A stretch of DNA of 64,000 nucleotides from Vallitalea okinawensis. Its GTDB lineage: Bacteria; Bacillota; Clostridia; Lachnospirales; PQDH01. Positions 1-9,283 of this stretch are shown here, piece by piece. The stretch spans positions 496,001 through 560,000 of the forward strand of contig NZ_PQDH01000001.1 of the NCBI RefSeq assembly GCF_002964605.1, in the 5' to 3' direction. The notes beneath the pieces are model-generated. The model was not told the origin of the DNA. It ran no database searches and was given only the letters and a program-made list of their open reading frames with translations. Each line of letters begins with the position of its first letter. Position 1 is the first letter of the stretch. A program made the position numbers and the translations under genes.

Positions 1-1030
1 TTGCTGCAAATTCTAAGAAAGCTCTTACTTCTTCTGGGTGTTCAGTATCATTAGCACCTGAAAAAGTTAAACCGTTGGAAATAGATGCTCTTTCCTTACC
101 TTTAGCTAAAACAGCAACATCAAATTTATCAGCGATTATTTCATTTTGTGAGAAAGATTTCATTTTCCATGATCCAGTTATGAACATTGCTAATTTACCG
201 CTAGTAAATGTATCGTTGGTACCATTTTCTGCAAAATACTCTAGCGTTGGAGATACTTTATATTTATGAATCATATCAAAATAGAATTGTACTGCTTCTT
301 GAGTTTCTGGTAATGCGTAACCTGACTTTCCATCTTCAGTGATAACTGTACCACCATTTTGATAAATGAAAGGATAGAAACCATTTTGTGATTGGTAAGG
401 AGCTCCTAATCCATAGATACCATTCTCAACATCTGTTAAGGCTTGAGCTACTTCAACTAATTTATCCCAATCCCAAGTATCATCTGGATAAGCTTCACCT
501 GCAGCATCAAATAATTCTTTATTATAGAAAATGGCTATTGTATCAAAATCTTTTGGTACACCGTATAAAGTACCTTCATAAGTAAATAAATCTACTAAGC
601 CTTGTGAAAATTTGGATTGATCAATCATATCATCTTCTATAGGCATTAACTTTTTATTAGTTGCGTATTTGAAGAATTCATTGGTATGCATCCAAAAGAT
701 ATCTGGCATAGAATTACCTACAGCACTTGCTTCAAGTTTTGTCCAGTACTCATTCCAAGGAGTTACTTCAACTTTAACTGTTACGTGTGGATTTTGCTCT
801 GTGAAGGCTGCTGCAACAGCTTCCATACCTTCTTTTTGATTGTTATCCCAGATTGAAAAAGTTAATTCTACAGGATCTTTAGCTTCTTCTTTTGTATCCT
901 CTTTTGATTCATCTTGCTTCGTATCAACTTTGCCAGTAGCTTCTCCCTTTTGATCAGCATCATTTGAGCACCCCACTACTAATGCCATGATCATTAAGAC
1001 TACTAACATCAAACTCAATAATCTTTTCAA
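1..1030 (-). CDS. ABC transporter sugar-binding lipoprotein (3' part outside window)
   Basis: This is an extracellular solute-binding protein of the family 1 (MalE-like) sugar ABC transporters; the C-terminal end lies beyond the left edge, so about 343 codons are visible. The N-terminus has a basic start, a hydrophobic segment and a lipobox ending in VVGCSN, followed by an acidic, Lys-rich linker, so it should be a lipid-anchored surface protein. The body has typical family phrases such as NPHVTVKVEV, YGVPKDFDT and FYNKELFD. I chose the TTG at 1030 because AAGGGGAAG sits just upstream of it; an in-frame ATG at 1048 would place that ribosome binding site inside the gene. It lies downstream of the kinase/regulator pair at 1185-4496, which probably controls it, and it has a LacI-like palindrome in its promoter region. 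The substrate cannot be read from the sequence. Confidence 0.9.
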   Translation of the reverse strand, partial: MKRLLSLMLVVLMIMALVVGCSNDADQKGEATGKVDTKQDESKEDTKEEAKDPVELTFSIWDNNQKEGMEAVAAAFTEQNPHVTVKVEVTPWNEYWTKLEASAVGNSMPDIFWMHTNEFFKYATNKKLMPIEDDMIDQSKFSQGLVDLFTYEGTLYGVPKDFDTIAIFYNKELFDAAGEAYPDDTWDWDKLVEVAQALTDVENGIYGLGAPYQSQNGFYPFIYQNGGTVITEDGKSGYALPETQEAVQFYFDMIHKYKVSPTLEYFAENGTNDTFTSGKLAMFITGSWKMKSFSQNEIIADKFDVAVLAKGKERASISNGLTFSGANDTEHPEEVRAFLEFAA

Positions 1031-1063
1031 TGTAACTTCCCCTTTCATTAGCAACTCTTATCA

Positions 1064-1079
1064 TGTGCAACGTTGCGCA
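1064..1079. promoter_or_regulatory. LacI/GalR-type operator-like palindrome
   Basis: The 16-base sequence TGTGCAACGTTGCGCA is a dyad with a central CG and one mismatched pair, extended by an A/T pair on each side. This is the form of LacI-family operators. It lies 34-49 bases upstream of the start of the binding protein gene. It does not fit the CcpA cre consensus at the outer positions. Confidence 0.5.
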
Positions 1080-1184
1080 TTGCTTACTTTTGCATAAATT
1101 GTATTATGCTTTCGTACAAGATTATTATAAATAGTAATTATTAATAAAAGAATGGACTTTTTTTTTCACATCATTGGACATTTT

Positions 1185-2705
1185 TTAAGTAGGTGCTTGT
1201 AGTGCCTTTTCTTTTCTAAATCCCAATGGTGTTTTTCCTGTATACTTTTTAAATACACGATAGAAGTATTGTACATCTTGATAACCTACTGTTTTAGATA
1301 TATCACTGACGTTTATATTGGTATGAAGCAACAAGCGAGTAGCTTCATCTATTCGTTTTGAAGTAATATACTGACTTAGTTTTGTACCAGAGTGTTTTTT
1401 AAAGGTTGTGGATAAATAAGATAAACTGATATTGAATTCCTCAGCAATTTTCTGGGCAGTAATATCCTTCATATAATTCTTTTGGATATAGTCTTGTATT
1501 TTATCGATGGTATGATCATCTATATTGGAACTATGCATAGAATTGATAATCTCTTTAATCACATTGTTAATAAACCCTTTAACGTCATCTAAGGTTTCAC
1601 ATTGGTTAATAAAATAATTGTTTAATAAGTTATACTGCTTGATTTCATCAATCGTTAGCTGAAAAACTTCTATAATCATAGTTGATACTAATGACCAAAG
1701 AACAGCTATCTGACCAACAGAACCTTCCATGGAACTTTGGAATAAATCATTAATGGATTTCCCAATTTGTTCACTATCTCTTTTCTCTAATCCCATTTTT
1801 AATAAAATAAGATTCTGAACGTGTATGTTAGAGATATTATCCATATGCTTTGCATTGAACTGATAAATAACCTTATCTTGATCAATAAGCCTTTGAAGTA
1901 ATGCTTCATTCGCCTCACTGTACATTTCTTTAGTAATATTTTTTTTGATGAGACTGGTTGATCCATACACAGAATGATTCTCTTTTCTAATCCCTTTTAC
2001 TAATTTACAAGCAATATCTAAATGATCGATTTTTAAGACATTCATGTTGTTATGACAGATTAACACAAAATATTCATTATTGTTACTATGATTATCTGCT
2101 ACTACAATACGACATGTTGTTTTCATACTTTTGACAATACCCATGAGTAATTCTTTTTTAGAACGTCCATGGTCAAATCTGATAAGGGCTAAAACATTGT
2201 AGTTTTGAATAGTATCAATCTCTTCATTTTCTTTTCCTAAAAAAACTTTATTTAATTCATTTTCAAAAAAAAGTTCTTTTTGCTCTTTAACAAGTTCATC
2301 TTTTTCCTGAAGAACTTTTTTATAAGAATCCTTCTCTATTAAGGCAAAAATTGCTTTTGAAATAGCTTGTTTAAACTTTTCATCTTGAATAGGTTTTAAA
2401 ATAAAACCTTTAACTCCAAGATTGACAGCTTGTTGGGCATAAGTAAACTCAGCATAACCTGTTAGAATAATGAATTCACTATTAGGAATGATAGGCTTTG
2501 CATCATTAATCAGCTCTAAACCATCTTTTATGGGCATACGTATATCTGTGATGACTAACTCCGGAAGATGTTCTTTGACTATTTCAAGAGCTTCTACGCC
2601 GTTAGAAGCCTCAAATACATTATCATATTCCAATTCCATATTATTAATCATTTTTACAATACCTTTTCTAATCCACTCCATATCTTCAGCTATTAAAATA
2701 TTCAT
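1185..2705 (-). CDS. Response regulator, YesN type (receiver + AraC HTH)
   Basis: This is a DNA-binding response regulator of 506 residues. An N-terminal receiver domain (about 1-120) has the phosphoacceptor Asp in VITDIRMPIKDG and the conserved Lys in LKPIQDEKF. A long, poorly conserved middle follows, and two AraC-type helix-turn-helix motifs lie at the C-terminus (about 405-500), including IAEEFNISLSYLSTTFKKH and YRVFKKYTGKTPLGFRK. The layout matches YesN-type regulators that control carbohydrate transport genes. Its ATG directly follows the TAA of the kinase gene, with GGGGGCGAG as ribosome binding site, so the two are translated as a coupled pair. The downstream ABC binding protein is the likely target. 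Confidence 0.93.
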   Translation of the reverse strand: MNILIAEDMEWIRKGIVKMINNMELEYDNVFEASNGVEALEIVKEHLPELVITDIRMPIKDGLELINDAKPIIPNSEFIILTGYAEFTYAQQAVNLGVKGFILKPIQDEKFKQAISKAIFALIEKDSYKKVLQEKDELVKEQKELFFENELNKVFLGKENEEIDTIQNYNVLALIRFDHGRSKKELLMGIVKSMKTTCRIVVADNHSNNNEYFVLICHNNMNVLKIDHLDIACKLVKGIRKENHSVYGSTSLIKKNITKEMYSEANEALLQRLIDQDKVIYQFNAKHMDNISNIHVQNLILLKMGLEKRDSEQIGKSINDLFQSSMEGSVGQIAVLWSLVSTMIIEVFQLTIDEIKQYNLLNNYFINQCETLDDVKGFINNVIKEIINSMHSSNIDDHTIDKIQDYIQKNYMKDITAQKIAEEFNISLSYLSTTFKKHSGTKLSQYITSKRIDEATRLLLHTNINVSDISKTVGYQDVQYFYRVFKKYTGKTPLGFRKEKALQAPT

Positions 2706-4496
2706 TTACTCGCCCCCATTTATGATTGGTAAAATAATATCTACCGTTGTCCCCATTTCGTACACGCTTTGAATCTTTATACCATATTCTGTTCCAAAAG
2801 CAAGCTTAATCCTTTGATTAATATTGCGCAATCCAATGCTTTCTGATGAATGACTGTCGTTTATTTCCAGTTGGATGTCAGAATTGATAATCTCTAATCG
2901 ATCAATGGGAATACCAATACCATCATCTTGAATGGAGATAATAAAATTCTCCTCTTCCATTTGCCCACTTATCTCAATACACCCATATCCACCTCTAGGT
3001 TTAAATCCATATTTAATGGCGTTCTCTATAATTGGCTGTAAAATAAACCTTTGAATTCGTAAATCAAGATGCTTATCTGTAAAATCATAAAAAACCTCAA
3101 TACTGTTATTGTGATGTATATTCTGTAAATAGATATAGTTTTTGATGTGATCGATTTCTTCTCTTAGTGCTACAACATCACTGCTTGTACGATTCATATT
3201 GTATCTAAAGAGATCCCCTAATGTTTGACTGACTTGTCCAATTTCTTCACATTCTTTAACCTTTGCCATAGCGTTAATCACTTCAAGGGTGTTGTAAAGA
3301 AAATGAGGGTTAATCTGATACTGTAGGGCATTGAGTTGGGCTTCTTTTTTCTCTATTTCTTGTATATAATTATTATTAATTAGTGCTTTAATCCTATCCA
3401 CCATCCTAAAAAAGTGCCTAAAGATTATGGATAGCTCATCTTCCTTATTTAGCTTCTTACCCTGTTCCCCAATCTCAAAGTTACCATTTTCAACCAACTC
3501 CATACATGAGATCAATGCTTTAAATCGAACGGCTATATATCTAGAAAATAGGATAGAAATGACTATAGCTATAAAGATGCAGATAAAGCCAATAAGGACT
3601 GTGAAATTCCTTACATAAGCCATATCCTTCGTGAAGTTTTCCATGGGTACTTGACTAATTAATTTCCAACCGTTTCTCAATTGACTATAGGCAATCATAT
3701 GACCATCTTCCACGAGGATGCCACCATTTTGATTATCCAACTTATTAAGATAAGATTCAGTGCAGATTGCTCCAACTTTATCATCTTCGGTAACGACATA
3801 TGCATTGTTTTCATCAATAATAAAAACTGTTTCTCCATTTCCAGTATGGGTTTCTTCAATGGCATCTATTAGAATATCAATATCTACAGCATAGGCAATA
3901 ATACCTATGGGTTGACCACCATAATTATAATTAACGATCTCTCTCATCAAATATAACCTTTGATCCCCCTCATAGAAATTGTAAAACCATACTGGCCGGT
4001 AATTCATTTCTTGAATTTTTTCATAAGCTTCCGAAGCTTCAAACTCATTTTCAAAAAAATCTCTGAAAAAGGTAATATATTTTTTAGTAGAACTCTCCTC
4101 CAATTCAAAAGGATATTGTTCACCATAAATTTCTATTTTGCCATCATACAAGTAGATAATGGCAGATTTTAATTCCTCATTCAGAGCAAAGGCAGGGTTA
4201 ATCACTTTTTTCACTTGAATCCAAGAATCCACCCTCTCAATAGGCTCTAACTCGTTATAATTAAATAATGCACTTTGAATAATATTGTTTCCTACTGTGG
4301 AATTGATGGACTTCTCAAGCTCATTGAGCTTAAGATCCAAGTATGATCCATTCCTTTTCACCAGCTGTTCAAAGTACACGCTGACGTTATCGTTAACGAT
4401 TTCTTGAGCACTGTTATCATAAAAAGTAACAACAATCAATAAGGGCATTAAAGATATCATTATTAAGGTTATTAAAATTTTTGAATGCAGCTTCAT
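2706..4496 (-). CDS. Sensor histidine kinase, YesM type
   Basis: This 596-residue membrane kinase partners the regulator immediately downstream. It has a transmembrane helix near 8-26, a large extracellular sensor region (about 30-280, Cache-like), a second helix (about 297-317), a HAMP region, and a His_kinase domain of the LytS/YesM class. The phosphoacceptor is the His in QINPHFLYNTLE (about 398). The ATPase domain shows QPIIENAIKYG (N box) and DDGIGI (G box). The start is an ATG preceded by GGGGTGATAGT. Kinases of this class usually sense extracellular carbohydrate or cell-wall related ligands together with a neighbouring ABC transporter; the ligand here is unknown. Confidence 0.93.
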   Translation of the reverse strand: MKLHSKILITLIMISLMPLLIVVTFYDNSAQEIVNDNVSVYFEQLVKRNGSYLDLKLNELEKSINSTVGNNIIQSALFNYNELEPIERVDSWIQVKKVINPAFALNEELKSAIIYLYDGKIEIYGEQYPFELEESSTKKYITFFRDFFENEFEASEAYEKIQEMNYRPVWFYNFYEGDQRLYLMREIVNYNYGGQPIGIIAYAVDIDILIDAIEETHTGNGETVFIIDENNAYVVTEDDKVGAICTESYLNKLDNQNGGILVEDGHMIAYSQLRNGWKLISQVPMENFTKDMAYVRNFTVLIGFICIFIAIVISILFSRYIAVRFKALISCMELVENGNFEIGEQGKKLNKEDELSIIFRHFFRMVDRIKALINNNYIQEIEKKEAQLNALQYQINPHFLYNTLEVINAMAKVKECEEIGQVSQTLGDLFRYNMNRTSSDVVALREEIDHIKNYIYLQNIHHNNSIEVFYDFTDKHLDLRIQRFILQPIIENAIKYGFKPRGGYGCIEISGQMEEENFIISIQDDGIGIPIDRLEIINSDIQLEINDSHSSESIGLRNINQRIKLAFGTEYGIKIQSVYEMGTTVDIILPIINGGE

Positions 4497-4656
4497 ACTA
4501 TCACCCCGTATACATCATATAAGAGTTATGATAAATGATAAATACTTTTTGTGCAAGATGCGACAAATTACATTTTTTTTATACTTTCTATTTCTCTGAT
4601 AAAATCTCTCTCATTGGAAAACAATATAAAGGATATTATTTTTTGGGGTTGAAGTT

Positions 4657-5829
4657 ATGTCTAAACACGCAAAAATTCTACTCATTGTTAGTGCATTGTT
4701 CACAATGGCTATGGGATTATCCAATGTTTTTGTTAATATCTTATTGTGGAAAGAATCCAGTGATTTTGTTCTCATAGCAAAGTATCAATTGATGCATTTT
4801 ATATTCACACCTTTAGCATTTATTGTAGCTGGTAAATTATCTAAAAGAAAAAACGGTATATGGGCTCTACGAATCGGTATACTCTTATTTGCTGTCTTCT
4901 TTCTTTTCATACTATTATCCGGTGATTCCATAATCGATTACATTTACCCCTTTGGTATTTTATTTGGGGTAGCTGGAGGATTTTATTGGCTAGCTTTTCA
5001 TGTTCTAAGTTTTGATTTTACAGCAACAGATAATCGTGATACATTTAATGGTTTTAATGGTTTTATAGCCAGTGGAGCTGGTTCAGTAGCACCTCTAATC
5101 GCAGCTTATATTATCGAAAAAAGTGAGGGTACAAGGGGCTATTTTATTGTTTTTCTTATCTCCTTAGTTCTCTTTGTGATTCAAATCCTTGTCAGTTTAA
5201 CCATGAAGACTAAACATTACGGTGAGACATTAAACATTAAAAAGGTAATAGGAAAAAATGGTGAAGAATGGACAAATCTACGGAATGCAGTGAGTGCATG
5301 GGGTCTAAGAGATGTCATCATTATGTTCATCATAACCATTCTAATTTACGAAACCACTGGAAGTGAAATGAGTCTTGGTATACTGGTTTTTGTTGCAGGT
5401 CTTGTGACTTGTGGAGCATTCTTACTTGAACAAAAAATCATTAAGCCAAAGAGAAGATTATTCTCCATGCATTTGGGAGCTATCTTTCTATTTGTCTCAG
5501 TATTAGGATTAGTATTTGATATCAATTATATGTTTTTAATCATCTTCATGATCGTCAATGGTCTATTCATGCCTTTCTTCCTTGTGCCAATGGTATCTGC
5601 AACTTTCAATACATTGAATCGTAACCATGAAGAAGATTATAGAATTGAATACATCATCAATAAAGAGATCGCATTAAATTTCGGTCGGGTCGTTAGTACA
5701 TTGATCCTTATTTGTCTATTAACATTTTTTGAAAATGAGAAAATTCTAAATTACTTTTTAATTTTTATCGGAGCAGCCCAATTTATTTCCCTCTTCTTCT
5801 TACGCAGGGTTAAAACTTGGGATAGTTGA
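4657..5829 (+). CDS. MFS transporter
   Basis: This is a 390-residue integral membrane protein with about 11-12 hydrophobic segments throughout, with the length and pattern of a major facilitator superfamily carrier. Short basic loops are visible, such as KLSKRKNGIW after the second helix and KIIKPKRRLF before the C-terminal half. A ribosome binding site, GGGGTTGAAG, precedes the ATG. It stands alone, divergent from the kinase gene at 2706-4496 and convergent with the URO-D gene at 5882, and shares a terminator with that gene. Neither the substrate nor the direction of transport can be told from the sequence. Confidence 0.8.
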   Translation: MSKHAKILLIVSALFTMAMGLSNVFVNILLWKESSDFVLIAKYQLMHFIFTPLAFIVAGKLSKRKNGIWALRIGILLFAVFFLFILLSGDSIIDYIYPFGILFGVAGGFYWLAFHVLSFDFTATDNRDTFNGFNGFIASGAGSVAPLIAAYIIEKSEGTRGYFIVFLISLVLFVIQILVSLTMKTKHYGETLNIKKVIGKNGEEWTNLRNAVSAWGLRDVIIMFIITILIYETTGSEMSLGILVFVAGLVTCGAFLLEQKIIKPKRRLFSMHLGAIFLFVSVLGLVFDINYMFLIIFMIVNGLFMPFFLVPMVSATFNTLNRNHEEDYRIEYIINKEIALNFGRVVSTLILICLLTFFENEKILNYFLIFIGAAQFISLFFLRRVKTWDS

Positions 5830-5840
5830 TCCCAAAACAG

Positions 5841-5876
5841 AAAAAAACTGCATCCACAGTAGGGTGCAGTTTTTTT
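5841..5876. terminator. Bidirectional intrinsic terminator
   Basis: AAAAAACTGCATCC and GGGTGCAGTTTTTT form a strong stem around a short loop, with A and T tracts on the two sides. It can serve both the MFS gene (plus) and the convergent URO-D gene (minus). Confidence 0.85.
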
Positions 5877-5881
5877 ATACC

Positions 5882-6898
5882 TTATTCAGTTGCAGCTTCC
5901 ATCATAGCAATAACATTTTCTACAGGTACATCTGGTAGCAACGCTTCATGGCTAGGCGAAGCTATGAAGCCATCACCAAAGACATCCTTTAATCTCCTTA
6001 CTTCATCTTTTATTTGCTGAGGCCGCCCAAAAGGAAGCAAATCTTGGGTATCGACCCCACCTACGAAAATAATATCTTTCTTAAACTGAGCTAAGTTTTC
6101 TGCTTCCATACCTACTGCTTTTGCTTGCAGTGGATGAAGAGCATCTACCCCTGCATCGATAAGGTAAGGTATAGCCTTGGTAATAGCTCCACATGAATGA
6201 AGCATCACCTTTAAATCATAACTTTTTGCTAAATCAATTAATTGCTTAAATCCAGGTAAAACAAATTTCTCAAACATTTCAGGACTAATTAACAAGTTCT
6301 TCTGACTACCAAAATCATTGCCTAAAAAGAACACATCAATTTTGTCAGCCAGCTTCTCAAAACAACGCCGGTTAGCTTCTAGGTAGAAATCTACAAGGTG
6401 CTTAGTAACCGCTTCAACTACTATAGGGTCCGTGTACATTTTACAAAAGTAATTCTCCATCCCAAAGAAATCAGCTGCTAGATGAAAAAATGGTGACCAC
6501 ATACCACCACATACCGCCATGCCATTTTCTATGGTCTGATCAATAGCTTTTTCGTATTCTGTAAAGTCCAAATAATCAGGGTCTGGCCAATCAAAAGCTT
6601 CTACCTCTTTAACATTAGTTGTCCCAGCAAACACACCATCTTGACTTAAACTAATACGCTCATGACCGCCTAGAACATCAAACATAGACTTTCCTTCAGG
6701 ATGTTTCCATGCTGAATCGGCTTGTAGCCAATTGAAATCATCTTTTAATTTTAATCCTAGTAAATCTTTATCCTCAGGTAATCCAAAGTATCGACAGTAT
6801 ATCTTTACACTCTCTTCATGAGGGTTCCCTTTCCAAAATCCAACTCTATCAACACCTTGCCTATTAAAGATGGCATTAACTCTTTCTCTCCCAGTCAT
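5882..6898 (-). CDS. URO-D-fold methyltransferase family protein (zinc site present)
   Basis: This 338-residue protein belongs to the uroporphyrinogen decarboxylase / corrinoid methyltransferase (MtaA/CmuA-like) superfamily. It begins with TGRERVNAIFNRQGVDRV, typical of the non-heme branch. It has the HxC zinc-ligand motif in MLHSCGAI near residue 236, which in MtaA-type enzymes activates a thiol acceptor. The end FIASPSHEALLPDVPVENV is also typical of the family. No heme biosynthesis genes are nearby, so a methyl-transfer role is more likely than heme synthesis; this is inference from family and context. No corrinoid protein gene lies next to it. The ATG is preceded by GGGGGATGATAGT. The AraC-type regulator gene lies 119 bases upstream on the same strand and may control it. 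Confidence 0.8.
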   Translation of the reverse strand: MTGRERVNAIFNRQGVDRVGFWKGNPHEESVKIYCRYFGLPEDKDLLGLKLKDDFNWLQADSAWKHPEGKSMFDVLGGHERISLSQDGVFAGTTNVKEVEAFDWPDPDYLDFTEYEKAIDQTIENGMAVCGGMWSPFFHLAADFFGMENYFCKMYTDPIVVEAVTKHLVDFYLEANRRCFEKLADKIDVFFLGNDFGSQKNLLISPEMFEKFVLPGFKQLIDLAKSYDLKVMLHSCGAITKAIPYLIDAGVDALHPLQAKAVGMEAENLAQFKKDIIFVGGVDTQDLLPFGRPQQIKDEVRRLKDVFGDGFIASPSHEALLPDVPVENVIAMMEAATE

Positions 6899-7017
6899 AC
6901 TATCATCCCCCTTAATCCTAATAATGACTTTTAATTGGATTATACCTTATTGGGTTAAATGGATATATAGAATTTTCGGTGAATAAGTTGGATATTTCGG
7001 CCATCCTCTTTTGATTG

Positions 7018-7908
7018 TCAGTGATTCTTCTTATAGTCTCTAGGCGATACACCATACTCCTTTTTAAAGCATCTACTGAAATAAGAAACATCTTCAATTC
7101 CTATAGCTCTAGCTGCTTCTGATACTTGAAATCCCATGAGAAGTTTACTTGATGCAATCTTCATTTTTCGTTGATTGATATATACATGGACAGATTGATT
7201 GTAGTACTTTTTAAACAACCTTCTTAAATTTCTTTCCGACATATAATGCTTCTTAGCTACTTCTTCAACTTTAAGCTTTGTATGTATATGATTATTGATA
7301 TATTCTATAACTGTATTTAGCTTCTCGTTACTGCTGTAATAGGAATTTTTCATTTGATCATTGGTTAGTAGGCAAATAAACTCAAAAACCAACGCTTTTA
7401 ACGCTGAATACTCATTGAATAATCTGCTGGAAAGTTCTTTATTCATATACTTGTTATTTAATAAAGGTAAATAGTGAAAGAGTATATCAACGTCTTCCAT
7501 AACTAATTGGTGAGACTTAATAAAATCCTCAATTATATGATCTTCATATTTTTGTGCCAACGTCTCTACATTCATCACTATATCAAAAGTGAAGAATACA
7601 AGATATAAATCTCTAGTGTCAAAGGAGGAAATTTCATGAACCACATTGGGATTAGCTAGAAACAAGGTACCTCTATTAACCTCATAGACTTCCTCACCAT
7701 GCCTGAATAAGCCTGTCCCATCTAAAACTAAACATATTTCATAAATGGAATGGGAATGTTGATGATTCGTAGGTGTTTCATCAAAGCGAATATAATCCCC
7801 AACGCCAATATCTATACTGTATCTTCCATAATCTTCACGAACATGCATCGCATTTAAATAGGGTTTATTTTTAATGAAACTTGATAAATTAAAATAACTA
7901 CGATTCAT
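7018..7908 (-). CDS. AraC-family regulator with N-terminal cupin
   Basis: This is a 296-residue transcription factor. The N-terminal half (about 30-130) is a cupin-like ligand-binding domain, with NHQHSHSIYEICLVLDG and NPNVVHEI as metal-site-like histidine motifs. The C-terminal 100 residues carry the two AraC helix-turn-helix motifs, ending in the usual signature SYFSRCFKKEYGVSPRDYKK. AGGAG lies seven bases before the ATG. It lies upstream of the URO-D gene in the same direction, which makes that gene the likely target. The effector is unknown; AraC proteins of this form usually bind sugars or other small metabolites. Confidence 0.92.
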   Translation of the reverse strand: MNRSYFNLSSFIKNKPYLNAMHVREDYGRYSIDIGVGDYIRFDETPTNHQHSHSIYEICLVLDGTGLFRHGEEVYEVNRGTLFLANPNVVHEISSFDTRDLYLVFFTFDIVMNVETLAQKYEDHIIEDFIKSHQLVMEDVDILFHYLPLLNNKYMNKELSSRLFNEYSALKALVFEFICLLTNDQMKNSYYSSNEKLNTVIEYINNHIHTKLKVEEVAKKHYMSERNLRRLFKKYYNQSVHVYINQRKMKIASSKLLMGFQVSEAARAIGIEDVSYFSRCFKKEYGVSPRDYKKNH

Positions 7909-7975
7909 AGCAAGACTCCTAGCTTCTCATAATATGCACTCATTATAACATAATTTATTACTTGATTTATTAAAA

Positions 7976-8013
7976 AGAAAGGATTATTCACCAAAAAGTG
8001 AATAATCCTTTCT
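7976..8013 (-). terminator. Intrinsic terminator of the hydrolase/TetR operon
   Basis: A perfect 16-bp stem (AGAAAGGATTATTCAC with its complement) encloses a six-base loop. On the minus strand it is followed by TTTTT. It lies about 90 bases past the TetR stop codon. Confidence 0.85.
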
Positions 8014-8103
8014 AACGCCTATCATTCAAATATTTCTGCAGCTAATTCTCTTGATAAGAATAATGTAGCATCATATAAGGTAGGTAAGAATAGGTATTTT
8101 ATA

Positions 8104-8772
8104 TTAAGGCTTAGCTTTAACAGATTCCAATAAAACATCTGCTAATTCCTTAAGTTCATTAACATTTTGATTATAAAAACCTACTCCCATATTCTCCTTC
8201 ATCGAGATCATGTACCTATAATAAAGTCCTAGAGATGTTCCTATTGCCTTGCCTCTTAAATCAGGGTCAATATCACTCTTAATGCTCCCATCACCAAGAC
8301 CTTCTTTTAATAAATTGACATAAACAGATAGGTTTCTATTGGTGGTTGATTCATATTCTTCTACAAATTCATTATTGATATCTTCTTTTTGCATGATTTC
8401 AAGAATATACTCTCTAAAAATAAAAGCTGGGGACTTACTGGTGTAATTCTTAGTTTGATTATTGATAAAAAGTTCTAAAATATTCTTTAACTTATCAAAG
8501 CTATTTCCTTTTAAACTTGATACATACCTTATAGCATTATTATATTCTTCTTCAGAATATTTCATCAGTATTCGCCATGCTATTTCATCCTTACTCTTAA
8601 AGTAAAAATACAATAATCCTTTACTCATATCACAAGCATGAGCTATATCAATCATCTTTGTCTTTTTAATCCCTTTATCAAGAAATATTTTTTCAGCTGA
8701 AAAGAGTATTTCCTCCATCTTCTTCTGTCTTCGTTCTTTTTTCTTTACTTCTTTTTTTTCTTCATTTGACAT
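8104..8772 (-). CDS. TetR-family transcriptional regulator
   Basis: This 222-residue regulator has a charged N-terminus (KKEVKKKERRQKK) followed by a TetR helix-turn-helix at about 20-65, seen in MIDIAHACDMSKGLLYFYFK. The ligand-binding C-terminal part is not assignable. I chose the ATG at 8772, which has AGGTGG eight bases upstream; the longer reading from a TTG at 8838 overlaps the previous gene and has no such site. It is the last gene of an operon with a small membrane protein and an alpha/beta hydrolase. The promoter of that operon holds two TTGACC-type palindromes that this protein probably binds, making the operon autoregulated. Confidence 0.9.
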   Translation of the reverse strand: MSNEEKKEVKKKERRQKKMEEILFSAEKIFLDKGIKKTKMIDIAHACDMSKGLLYFYFKSKDEIAWRILMKYSEEEYNNAIRYVSSLKGNSFDKLKNILELFINNQTKNYTSKSPAFIFREYILEIMQKEDINNEFVEEYESTTNRNLSVYVNLLKEGLGDGSIKSDIDPDLRGKAIGTSLGLYYRYMISMKENMGVGFYNQNVNELKELADVLLESVKAKP

Positions 8773-8834
8773 TAGATGAACCACCTTTAAGTTCGTAAAT
8801 TTGATTTCAATTATATTTCTTATTTTTCCCTTTG

Positions 8835-9215
8835 TCAAATGAACAAATAATTTTGAATTAATACAAATACACTGAGAATAGCCATTACAAGACCAACAAT
8901 TCTAAAAGAACGGATTAATTGTGGTGTTACGTCTTTCACCTTGTATTTACTTGGATTCAAGAAATAGATTACACTTTTAATAGTCATTATCCAACCAGCA
9001 ATAGTGATGAATAGCCCACTATTCAATTGCCATTGATTATGAAGAAGCAAAATGACAAGACCAGAAGGTAATGTAAATATGGCAATAGCAAAAGCAGCAT
9101 GTTCAAATTTTCCTAATCGAGCAAAAAACTCAGACCATTTTTCGGGATGGATGGCATGGGATAATCCTATCACCAGAAAAAGTATTGCAAAAAAATTCTC
9201 AATAAATAACGTCAT
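8835..9215 (-). CDS. Small integral membrane protein, unknown function
   Basis: This 126-residue protein has four hydrophobic segments: near the N-terminus (FFAILFLVIGLSHAI), then FAIAIFTLPSGLVILLL, LFITIAGWIMTI and the C-terminal IVGLVMAILSVFVLIQNYLF. I do not recognise the family. The ATG at 9215 is preceded by GGAGGTG at good spacing; a further ATG at 9230 lies on top of that site and is unlikely. It sits between the hydrolase and TetR genes on the same strand, so it probably belongs to the same regulated unit. A role in membrane stress or efflux would be only a guess. Confidence 0.75.
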   Translation of the reverse strand: MTLFIENFFAILFLVIGLSHAIHPEKWSEFFARLGKFEHAAFAIAIFTLPSGLVILLLHNQWQLNSGLFITIAGWIMTIKSVIYFLNPSKYKVKDVTPQLIRSFRIVGLVMAILSVFVLIQNYLFI

Positions 9216-9283
9216 ACATATCACCTCCATATTTCAACTCAACATTAACAGGTTCTTTAATCTTATATGATGTAGTTACTTTC

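Noticed and set aside
8020-8103. A minus-strand frame past the TetR stop that reads like a protein end (LYDATLFLSRELAAEIFE)
   Set aside because: It has no start codon with a ribosome binding site, and it is only about 30 codons long; it may be chance or the remnant of a longer TetR protein.
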